Source: Hirundichthys speculiger (lineage: Eukaryota > Chordata > Actinopteri > Beloniformes > Exocoetidae). From it: a stretch of 64,000 bases of DNA. The position numbers and the translations under genes are program-made. The stretch is from the NCBI GenBank assembly GCA_018398805.1, contig JAGFBZ010000900.1, positions 1,116,001 through 1,180,000 on the forward strand, written 5' to 3'. The notes below the pieces were generated by a model. The model saw only the letters and a list, made by a program, of their open reading frames with translations, was not told the DNA's origin and did no database searches. This document shows positions 32,901 to 44,900 of the stretch, piece by piece (within the stretch, counting starts at the first letter, position 1; each line of letters starts with the position of its first letter).

Positions 32901-35900
32901 AGTCTGAAAGTTTTCAGATTCAGAGACTTTGCTGTGGCTCTTTATAGTAAGAAGTTTGAAAGCGCTTTGGGGTTGCGCTTTCATAGTCTTTACCTTTTCC
33001 CCTTTCTCGCACCAGCCAATCCCTCAACGCCCGGGTCGCCCTAAAAGCAACAGAAATGAGGCAGTCAAGACGAGGAGGACGGAGAGCGGCGCTCACAAAA
33101 ACATTTGTGAGCGTGGGGCTTTTTGACATTGTGTTTCTGGCAGCCTACTTAAAAAGAAATAAAAAAAATCTACTCACTATATCCCCCTTTGGACCCCCTC
33201 TGCCTTGAAATCCCTGGGAGGAGAGGTGGGTAGAATACATGTAAATGTAGACAAATCTACAATCTCTAAAAACAAGAACTAAATATTGACTGAGGCCGGT
33301 GATTGTAAAGCATGAAAAGTGTTGTTTCATCTCTAAAACAAGGAAAATGAGGATGCTTGGATTATCATTTATATTGCTTGCCTCATTCAATGATCTACTG
33401 CGGATTCATTTGATCTTCATTCACAGTTAAACACTGCCCCCAATGGACAGGTCTGATTAACTACAGAAATAAGAGCAGGTTTTTATTTTTCCTGCACACA
33501 CGAGGACAGACCTGATCTCCCTTAGTTCCAGTGAGACCCTGTGCACCTGGGACACCGATGGGACCCTCTTTCTCCTTTGCCTCCCTGTTTGCAGATGATA
33601 GAAATGCTGTTAGAAGTACATCTTCTATCCATCCAACAGATTACATTTGAAAAGGACAAAATGCTACTTACAGGCTTTCCCACAGTTCCTTCTGGCCCAA
33701 CCAGTCCCCGCTGACCCCTGTCACCCTGCAGGGGCGAAGTTGAGGTCAGTCAGTGTGGTTTAAAGCAACCGCTGTTTGACATTTTAATCTTATATTATCG
33801 GCTTGTACCTTGGGTCCAGGGACTCCTTGCATACCAGGCTCACCAGGGATGCCAGGCTCACCCTAAAAGTAGAGCAATTATTCAGCTCATAGCACAATAA
33901 AAGTTTGACAGACCTGTGAAAATAAATAAATAAATACATATATATGTGCTTACCTGAGGTCCAGGAGCACCAGCCAAGCCAGTTTGACCCCTAGAACCAG
34001 GTTCCCCCTGGAAAGAGAAATATGTCATCAAATACCAAGAGAAAAAACTAAAAAGGCTTGTGTGAGTAGTAAACAATGATAAATCATACCTTAGCTCCTG
34101 GTCCTCCCTTTGCCCCGGGAGAGCCTGGTAATCCCTACATAGGGAATTAAGAAGAATGTAAACAGTGCAAAATGAAACTACACCTGTATCTGAGTCTGGA
34201 AGTAGAGAGAGTAAAGGTGAAATTGCAAGCGAGAAGTGATTCTGTTTGTTGTCTGGTGAAACGATGAAAACAATTTGAGTGACAGCCGTTGCCACACACC
34301 TTCCTGCGCCCTTCTTTGTATGTGTGTGTGTGTGTGTGTGTGTGTGAAGAGCATAACAGGCTGAGTTCCAGTGTCTGAGTCTGCAGTGTAATTGTCGCCG
34401 CTGTGATCACACGGCAAAGTGTGCATCTCATGCTCCATTACCCCGTAGCCAGAACGACGCACACACACACACACAAACACACTCTTGTGTGTTACCCACT
34501 GGATTGATTGTGATAAATGGCCCGCAGTGGGAGGGAGAACGCCATTTCAAGGTGGTTTATATTCCAAAACAGTGCGGGTCAAGGGGTCGCCGTTCACCTG
34601 GACAACCGCCCAGAAAACACAGCATAGCAAAGTTTACTGGCTGCTTCAGCCTGGTTTCTCAGTGGTCTGTATGTGTTTTAGCTTTGGTGAACTGAGGAGG
34701 GGAACAGATTGTACCCCCCCCCCCCCCCCCCCCAACCCCACACCCCCGCCCCCACCTGCAGTCCCTAAGCAACAACAAGTGTGTGAAGACTCTTTGTTCT
34801 GTTGGTCTGATGTTGGTCAGATCACTCACCGCTGTTCCCTGAGGACCAGGAGGACCGGGCATCCCAGCCTGCCCCGGGGCACCCTGCAACAAATAGAGCA
34901 GAAGCAGAATTAAACTGACTTCTTTAACTCAGATTTAAGTTTTTCTCCGTGGCAAAAAAGCTTACCTTAATTCCTGGAATGCCAGGTGTGCCATCTTTTC
35001 CATCAATACCTGGCAGACCCTGAAAAAGTGGGCGTGATGAGTCAGAGGGCTTTGTTTGGCACACTCGCTGAACACCTGTGCAACTGTGCAAACAAGCGCG
35101 CTTTACTCACGTTCTCCCCCTTTTTGCCAACTGCACCCTGTGGGCCCTGGATGCCTTGGTTGCCCTGTAAAAGACAGCCACATCACCCTCAGTGAATTCA
35201 CAATGTGCATGACGGTTATTCTGCACAGTCAAGCTCAACTGAACCCTTCAGCAGAACCACCCACTTTGTCTCCCTTATCTCCTGGCTCTCCAGGTGGTCC
35301 CCGAGGTCCCTCCTCACCCTGCAGGAAAAAAAAAAGAAAAAAAAAAAGAGAGGAACTTCAGAATACTTACAAGGAACCTGGTTTTCTTCAAGTATTTGTG
35401 AAATGCTCTTTGTGTGTGGTCTTACAGGAGGCCCAGGAATTCCTACTGGTCCGCTGATGCCCTTGTAACCACGAGGGCCCTGCGGGGAAACAACAGCGTG
35501 CCATCAATCTCTTCGGATCAGAAAGGAAGCTAAGTTGCAGTATCCTACTATTCATTGTGATAAAAGGATAATTAGCGCTTAACTCACTCCGCTAATGGGA
35601 GCTTTGCAGGGATCCAGCCACTCTTGTTTTGGCACGGAGCCGGGTATGCTAACGCGGCTAACACGGCTAATGTTAACAGTAAGACGAATGGGTACAGCGG
35701 ATCATTAACTACAGATGGGGGCACCATGGACCCAGACAACCCCAACTCATTAGAAAAGGAGGGAGTATTGTGTTAGTATCATTTCCATATGTCCCCATTG
35801 CTGATAATGGATGGTGTTTGTGTAGCTGAGCAAGTCTGGGTGTGTTTCCCTCTGTGCTCACCTCAGAATATAAATATGTAAAAGAAATCCATGTTGCACA

Positions 35901-38900
35901 AGGGCAAGAAGACAATGACATTCCATGCAAATGCGATAAAAGAAATGACAACATGTACTTACTGCTTCTGCTTTGGGGCCCATCATTCCTGGATAACCCC
36001 TCAGACCCATTGGACCCTTAGAGAGAACGGAAACTAATGTAAGACACAGAACTTTCCTCCTGATCAGAACCAGAGCAAATACCCCATATCATAATATACC
36101 AGAGCATTTACTGATTTTCTTTTATTGTCAGTGTTGACAAACTGTCAGCATACCGGGGGTCCTGGGATACCCTGTTCCCCAGAGATGCCCACTTCTCCCT
36201 TGAGACCCTGGTGAAGGGAAAAAAAAGAGAACAAGATCATTAACTATTCTCTCTGTTCTTGCACTCCTCTATGGAGAATATGTTTCAGCTACCAGTCATG
36301 GAAAACCAAAAACATTTTTCCCAAAGCTGAGCTCTAATTTTGTCTCATGTGTATGTTTGACTCAGGAAAACTTTGAGTTGAGAGAAAATACTTTTGAAAG
36401 AAGTTCTGATGGTTGCTTTTGATGCTTTAACTGGCCTTTGATGGCTGAATAGTGTGTACTTGCTGAGTCAAGCTTGATAAAAAAAAAAAATCTAGCTGAA
36501 GTTAATTGGCCAGCTACAGCTAGCTAATCAAAAATTAATGGGCCATCCCAATTTTCACACTTCCAGATTTATGAACTTTGAGGCACATTTCTGCTAAGTG
36601 AGGGCTCGGGAGCTGTCCCACTGTCAGAACCACAACTGCTTCGGGCTCTAATGTGGCCTTTTTGAAGTCATTAAGAACCTTTTCTGTGATTGCACATATT
36701 TTTTGCCGACTCTACCGACAGACTGGTGATACGAAACGCAATTATCCTGTCGGACCGCTAACGGGTCCAGTAGGAAACCTCAACTGAAACGCTGGCAACT
36801 TCCAGTGCGTCGGATGGTTTCAGCTAAACTTTGACGAGATTCTCGCTCCCAGATTCAGAGGTAAATGGAACTCATAATAGGTAGAAGAAGAAGAAAGTCG
36901 TTGTGACATCATCTGGATACCTGCTGTTGTGATTATTTAGTATGTGTGTGTGTAGATTTTAAGTGAAACATGAGCGAAGGATTGATTACATTCTTGGGTT
37001 TGTTAATGGATCACTTTACACTGCAATGTGACAAGCACAAAGTAATAGAACCAAAAACGCAAGAGCACTGCCTTTACTACTATCAAACACATAATAGATG
37101 GTCTTTTTCAGGCAATGTGTTGTTTCTTCCATTGTGACGGTGTGAGCAATCAGAATGCTGTACCCTTGTGGTCCTTCTTATACCTTTTCAAGGTCCCATG
37201 GACATTCATTCATCCCCTCTTTTGCCCTGAGCTGAATGGGAAATTTATCACTACTCTTTAGTCTGTATGTAATAATGTGTTATAATATGTACCTGGGGAC
37301 ATGGGGAGATTATGTAGTGTAGCATAAAGAAAATGAAAACGGAGTGAAAAGGATGAAGCACTCACAACCGTGCCTCAAAAGAGCACAGCTTCTATTAGCA
37401 AATCCATATGTGGTGAAATAAAATACAATTGATATTTTTGTTGCAGTATCTATTATGGATAAATTGACCTCGTTTCTCATAAGGATATGTGTATTATTAA
37501 ATTACTAGTAGGCTTATACTTCCATAGTGCCACAATGGCATGCATTACAATCAGTTGTACAATTATTTTCCAATCAGCTAAAATGTCAGAACCACTCCTT
37601 CATTTTCTACCAACTGCCCAGAAATGAGACGGTCTCTGCAGAGATCCTCAGATCACCTCTCCAGCCACCTCTTTAGGTGAGACAAGGAGGTCTTTTCCAA
37701 GCAGGAGTCAGTGTATCTCTCCAGCACGTCCTGGGTCAGCCCGGACTGCCCTGAGGCCTCCTTCTAACGGGTCATGTCCGAAACACCTTCCTAGATGGCG
37801 TCCAACAGGTGTCCCGACCAGACGTCCAGGCCACCTAACTCAGAGCTTACTGTTTTATTTTTAATCAGATTATAAATAAATCTGATGGTTATAATCAGTC
37901 TTTTATCTTGCAATGCCTTTCATTTGCTGTACTTTTCACTTGTGATGCCTTATGTGACATACTGCCCTGAAATTTGGGGAAATACATACAAAATGAACCT
38001 AGATCCAATAATCAAATTGAAGAAAAGGGCTATTATGATAATAAATGGAGCTGGATACCGTGATTCTACAAATCAGCTTTTTATAAGATTACACACATTA
38101 AAATTTTTGGACATTGTATATTCAAAAACATTAGAAATTATGTTTCGAGTGGTAATTAAGACCATTCCCGTTTGCATTCAAAAAATGTTTTCAGCTAAGG
38201 CAGGTGGTTTATAATTTAAAGGGGTTGTTAATGTTTGATACTCACAAAGTCAGAACTAATCTAAAGTACATGTGCGTCAGTTTTGGGTGTAAAATTATGG
38301 AATGGAATAAAAATGTGTAATTCTATGTTAGTCTTCAAGAAAACTTTAAAATAGAGTATTATCAAAAGTTATAATTAAATTAAATGATTTGAACTCATTT
38401 AAATGATTTGAATTCAATTTTTCTGTTTAAGTTGTCATGTGTTTTGTAATAATGTACTAGTACTGATGTTTTATTGTGAATTATTCAGTTAATCCTCTGA
38501 TGGTATAGGATAGGCAGAAATGAGCCTTGGGGCTTCAGCCTACTCCTTTTTCGGTTGCTATTTGATTTTATTTTTGTTTTTAAACTGAAATAAAGCATTC
38601 ATTCATTAAAAAAAAAAATGATATGGCAATAAAAAAAAAAAAGACAAACAAAGATGATTCCATCAGTTGCATTAGAGTTTTAGTTGAAGCAGCTAGTGTG
38701 GAGATGTCGAAAGATCCTGCTGGATGTCTTTAAGAACGTTGTAAAACAGAGCAACAGTGAGTCAAAGCAGGTCCTCTAAAACACCAGGCCTGTCAGGAGC
38801 GGTTACTAGGTGTGCTTCATCATCTAAATGCTGCCAGAAGGCTCATTGTGGGGGAAGATCAGAGGCTAACTCCTTGGGCTTGGCTAGCCGCCCCCTTGGA

Positions 38901-41900
38901 GCTCACTCTGTGCTCATTAACTCTGCTTAATACGGCAAAGTGAGAGCTCTGCTTGCACCCTGGCTCTCTCATACCCCATGTACCTGTTCCTCACCACCTC
39001 TTTCATGTGGCTAGCTGCATGCAGATCGCAGGGCCAGGACCCAGCCGGGCTAATCGCAGCCAGATTAGTGCAGTCATGTGCCTCGGGGGGCTTCATTAGG
39101 GCTAATCCCTTTTCTTCTTCTGCTCTTCCACAGTGGTTGAGCGTAAGGCAACACAAACATGTGTGGGCGTTGGAGTACATGCGTGTACGGTTCTGGGCTT
39201 CTCACCAGCTTTCCAATGCTGCCGGGGTCTCCAAGGATACCTGCGCGTCCCTTGTGTCCCTGGAGAGCAACATTTTTGTCACAACGGTGTCGTAAAAAAA
39301 CTTTTTAACAAAATGTGATCAGACGCATTCCTCACCTTGACACCCTGCAGTCCCTGGGGGCCTTTTGGTCCTGCGGGACAATTAAGAGGGCACTGTGGTA
39401 GAGACAGAGAAGTCAAGGGATTAGAAGAAGTAAAATGATAACAAAGTTTTTCAAAACAAGCTGGAGTGACATAATTACCAGGAGGTCTGCGCTGCCCTCT
39501 TCTGTACCGATGAACTTGCCTGGAGGGCCCTACACAGGGGGGGGTAAGCACATGCATGCGGAAGATGTCACATGGGTGCAGCTGGCAAAGAGTTGCCTCT
39601 TTTCCCCTGAGCTGAATCAGCATTTTCTCTTTATGTCTATATACCCCGCCCCTTTCTATTTCTCTGTTTATAGATGAACTCAGGAAGTGAAGTATCTCAG
39701 GAGTGATGTATTCCTGCTGCAGTCAGATGAGACAGCCCACTGAACTAATGGGGGTTTATTTGTCCTAAGACAGCACTAAAGCTAAACAAATGTACTCCCC
39801 TGGGCTGGGAACATCACTCTCAATGAAAACACCCCCCCCCCCCCTCCCCCCTGCGCTCCTGAAGCCACCCAGAGATGCACACAGGAGAGCACATGCAGCC
39901 TAAAAGCCTTTAACTCTCAGAGCTGTTTTGGTGTCTCATCACTTGTTGTCTGTTGGGACCCGTACGAGCAAAGAGCTCTGGCTGTGGCTGGGTTTGTGAT
40001 ACATAAAAAAAAAAAAAAAACCCACGCACATTAACTGCCGCTTCTGCTGAATCAAAACAAATTCAACACAGCATTAGCACTTTCCACTGCCTCCGTTCAG
40101 CAATGTGAGGGAGCTGCAATTAGAACGACAGAGTTTTGTGCTCGATTAAACCCAACGTGCCCCCGTTCGTTTATCTGCTGATCTCACCAGCCTTTACTGA
40201 AAGGAGTTCTTTCATATGAAATTATGAGGTTTATCCAAGCACCACTCCACCGTTTATGTGTCATAGAGTGTGTCATGGGACTGGGAGGCGCAGTGGCAGA
40301 GTTTGTCCACCAGAGAGCGCTAATGCAACTTCAAAATGTTGCATAGAGGCTCTATTAAAATATTTCTATGGTTAAAAAAAAAGAAAGAAAACTCAGGTCT
40401 GCTTATGTAGGTACTCATTTGTGTTATTATCATTTGTTTTTTATGTTCAGAGAACTTTTATATCATTTTGATCATGCCCTTTATGGTTAAAGCTAAACTC
40501 CCTGCCATCTCATTCCCTCTACTGCAAGATGTTTCACAAGAGTTTACAACATCATCTTTGTCATCATACAAATGTCACTTATAGTTTTCCTGCATCACTA
40601 AAACTGAAAAACCACTTTACTGGCTTCCCGGGAGGTCCAGGGAGTCCTGGAGGTCCAGGTGGTCCCATTACACCCTAAGTGAGAGTGAGGGAGGAAATAT
40701 AGTTGTTAATGAAACAGCTCTGGCGGTGCATTTCACGAGTCATCAGGGGATTCTGTTTAACGGCAGCCGCTCGTGTACCTTTTGTCCAGTTGATCCAATT
40801 TCACCAGGGAGACCAATTTGCCCCGGAGCTCCCTGAACAGAGCAAAGCATCGGCAATGTGTTAGAAAGAGAACAAACTATGTAAATGTCTCACAGCAGAG
40901 TTGTTCAAAGAGGAAGTGATAACTGTAATATTAAACGGTGCTACTCACAGCCAGACCAGGAAGACCGGATCCCTGTGTGGACAGAATGGACAAAAAAGGT
41001 TTAAATACTGTTTCACAATTCTGATAATTCATCAGAGGTGAAATCATGTTCATGAAAACGAAACTCTTAACAAATGCAGTCATTTGATAATGCATGCGTA
41101 GAGCGTCAGAGCAGGTGAAACAGCACTGACAAATACAGCATACAGTCAGTTTAGCTTTTCTTTTTTTTTACTTGGAATTATTACCTCTAAACAAGTTAAA
41201 TATGAAAGTAAGCATTCCTGCAGGAAGAGAGGGATCATGCTGAACAAAGGATAAACCTGTAGTGTTGCATTCAAACATGACATTGAACGACTTGACTTAT
41301 GTTGAAGGATGTGAGTTAGAGGGACACTGAGCACCACCTAGTGGTGCCTGACTGTATTACACATGATGCTGGTGCCCCTTTATCAGTGATTATTATTTGA
41401 ATAATGCTCATCTCAGCTGCAGGAAACATATGCCACATTGAGCTGAACTGATCTCAAACAGGGTACAGCTGGTCAGGCGTTCGGGCATGACAAAAAGAGG
41501 ACCCGGGAGGTTTCCCTATGAAACCAGCTGGGTTACAATGTGGCTGTTAGTAAACCAACTAGGCTTCAAACAGTCAGCCCCAACTCAGATCATAAGCATT
41601 AGCTTTTGTTGTTCAGTTAACTGTACATCATTCTATGTTTATGTTGAGCAAGAATGTCCTCTACAACATTTACACTGGTAGCTATAATCGGTAGCAGATT
41701 TTTATATTTTACTTAAATACAAGATCAAGAGTTTATAAATTTACACAGAGTAAAGCTTCGAACCAATCAGAGTAATGAAGCCTGGTCTCACAGGAAGCGA
41801 TCCTCTGTATGTTTTCACATTACCCCCGTATTAGTTTAAGAGCTGTGATGGCCTGGCCAGGGCAACGCTGAGGGAAAACCACTTTAAACCAGATAGGAAC

Positions 41901-44900
41901 AAGAGAGTTTGAAATGAAACAAGCCTCCGGGTCTGGAGAAGTCATGAAGTTCACGAGGACTGACAAAACTCCCAAGATCACTGGCTGCATTAAGATACAA
42001 ACAGAAGAGCCAATGATAATATAAGTGTTAGACCAATTAATCTGTTGGATGATCACTGATTATTTTTTTTTAAATAATTGCCATCAGCCATAGAAAAAAA
42101 TATACTGATTAGCCTCAAAATAATATGTAAGAAAAAAACAAACAAGGAAAAAAAAAAGAACAAAATGACTCTACTCTCAAAACCCATTATTTAGTGGAAC
42201 ATTCTTCCGAACCAAACACAAGTTTAACTCTTATAAGAAGACTGCCCCATATAAATGTTTGCTATCCTAGGAACAACAGGTTGCAGCAAGACCTTTGCAC
42301 GGTGCGGTAAAGCACCACAGTTTAAGGTCTAGAAAGTTTCACGGCTGGAGCAGATGTTTGAAAATCCACATCTTAAAGGAGCATCAAATAAACCTGTAAA
42401 CTTCAATCCAGACTGATGCAGGAAAACCCGTACGGCCAGGGATCGCTGTTACATATCAAAAGATTGTGAGTTGGTAGAAATTCCATCAAAGGGATATTTC
42501 ATCTCTAAGAAGCAGTTTGAATCTCCCACATGGCAAAAAAAAAAAAAGGTAAGATAAAAGTTGCTTTAAATCTTCATCATTCCCACCACCTCAGTCTTCT
42601 CACAACCCTCAGAGCTATAAGGGAACTGATTTCAGAAGACCTAACAGCATGGCCTCAACTGGTTGGGCAGGTGATCCATGTGCAGGAGCTTATGTCATCC
42701 TTGCATGAACAACCGGGTCCTGCAGAAACCCGGTCCTGCAGCAACCCGGTCCTGCAGCACCACAACCAGCATCATCCAGAAACGATCCTGCAGGTGGTTC
42801 TCACGTGTCTCGTGCTATTTTATAACATTGCCTGGTACAGTAACTCATTAACCTCTATTATTATCTTTATTTTTTATTTTTTGCCTGACTTCATGTTTTA
42901 TTTTCATTTAAACTCAATTCATAAAATAACCCTGTAGGAAGGACAGATGTGTTTCAGAGCGTTTCTTAGAGCACATCAGTTATTACGGCGGGTACGTTAT
43001 CATAACGGCTGACTTACTGGAGGTCCTGGCTCACCACTGGGACCTGGTTGGCCCTGCGTACAATAGAAAACAGCAACATCATCATCCAGGATACGTCACA
43101 GGATCTGTCACATATGAGGAACTATATCCCTGACAGTTGACAGTTGTGCTTTTCTTTCTTGCACGCTTTGCTTTCCGGCCTCGGCCTCTTCAAAATTCAT
43201 TCTGAGGTACATTTTTCCTCATTATCAGGTTGAGGTTTAGATACTCGCCTTTGGGCCAGGGCTCCCGACTGGGCCTCGATCACCCTTGGCTCCAATCAAA
43301 CCCTGGAGACAAACAGAAAGCAGGCAGGTTTGATGCTGCATGTGAGCTCAACACATGCAAATACAGAAACTACAGGTATGTAAGCAGCTCCGTTCGACCT
43401 GACAATGAGGTTTAACTGCATACTTTATCAAGGCCTGTGCTGTTCTTGTGAGTAATTGGGAAACAAACCCAAGACTGAGATTCCAGGACGGATTACCGGC
43501 TAAATCTCTAAGGAATGTCTATGTGAGTGTGTACGTAGTTGCACTTCTGTTAACATGTGATCGTTTTCGGGGATGATGCCCAGTTTCCTGTTGATCGAGA
43601 GCAAAGCAGCGAGTTGTACCGACTGACCTCAGAGCAACTGCAAAACACTTAGTAAATCCAGAAGTAAAGCTTGATATGCTACAATGGCTTCAAAGAGAAT
43701 TCACCCCATATCAGTTTTTAATTGAAATTAAATTGTGAAACAAGTGTTGATTATTAAATCATCCTGACTGCAATAAATCGCTTAGAAATTGAACAACAGG
43801 TATCAGTCTTTAAAATATTACATTAAACCACCTCCTCTATTCGTTGAAGTAAAACCTTCCTTATAAAACATAACCTCACAAAACATCAGAAATTAACAAC
43901 ACATAAGCTCGATGAGCCATGATGATGATCTAAGGTTATAAGGTCTGGTTGTATCTAATTCTTAAAAGTTAGTTTTACTTGTGAATATTAAATGTGGTGA
44001 CGCCTCCGAGCTATTTGAGGAAGGCAGCTTTATTTTATCTTTATATTGCTCTTTTTAACTAAACGCCGAGAGACAAAGTCTGCCGGAATCAAATCCCTCG
44101 TTTGTTTTCACAAACCAGGAGAATAAAGTGGATTGTGATGATTATATTACAGCCTCTGGCCTCTGGTTCAGTGGTAGTTCATAAAGGAGCCCATTTCTGC
44201 CTTGTTAACCAGTGAGCACCTGTCAAGCCTCTAAACTCCCACTGCCACCGCGGCAGCCGCCTGTAGGACAGGCGCTTCAGCTGTTGATCATCACCCCCAG
44301 TAACCCAGCGTCGCTGTTATCTGTGGGGAGTCGTGAGGTCGGGCCTGGACTCCAGAATATACGTTTCAGGGCCGCGCACAGACATTTTTGGGGCCCAAGT
44401 GGGCCCCACATTCATTTATCATATGATATAATATGCCTACAGAACTTTTATCACACAGTCATTTTATTCTATAAGCATAGAATCATAGAGGTACACATCA
44501 GATTTTATTTTTTTTTTTTTTAATCAACTTTTTTGGGCAAAAGAACCTTTTGTCGTAAAACTTCTAATTTTGTGAGATCATGACTTTTTGTTGGTAATAC
44601 CGAGGCTTTTGTTGTATAATCGTGACATTTTTTCCCCTAAAAAAATAAAAATAAAAAATGACTTTTTAACTTAATATTGCAACTTTTTGTCATAAAATAC
44701 TGAGTTTGACAAAATTGTGACTTTTAAGGCCTGAAATTTTGACTTTATGTGGTATTACACTTGTGAATTTTGTTTATTTTTTCTTTTTCTTTTCCTTTTT
44801 TAACTTTTTGTTGTACAAAAGGGAATTTTTCTCATAAAATCTCAAATTTGCAAGACATTTAGTCGCGAGTCATGAGTTTTGCAAAATTGCAACTTTTAAA

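Larger units (their letters stand above)
36208..39205 (-). other. col9a1 intron, 3 kb
   Basis: No further collagen exon was found, and comparison with the human repeat count suggests none is missing. The intron holds a dispersed repeat fragment (37605-37845) and a 5'-truncated LINE (about 37850-38620, + strand). Confidence 0.65.

Noticed and set aside
34485..34913. 142-codon plus-strand frame with a proline run
   Set aside because: The proline run is the C20 homopolymer and the rest is antisense of a col9a1 exon.
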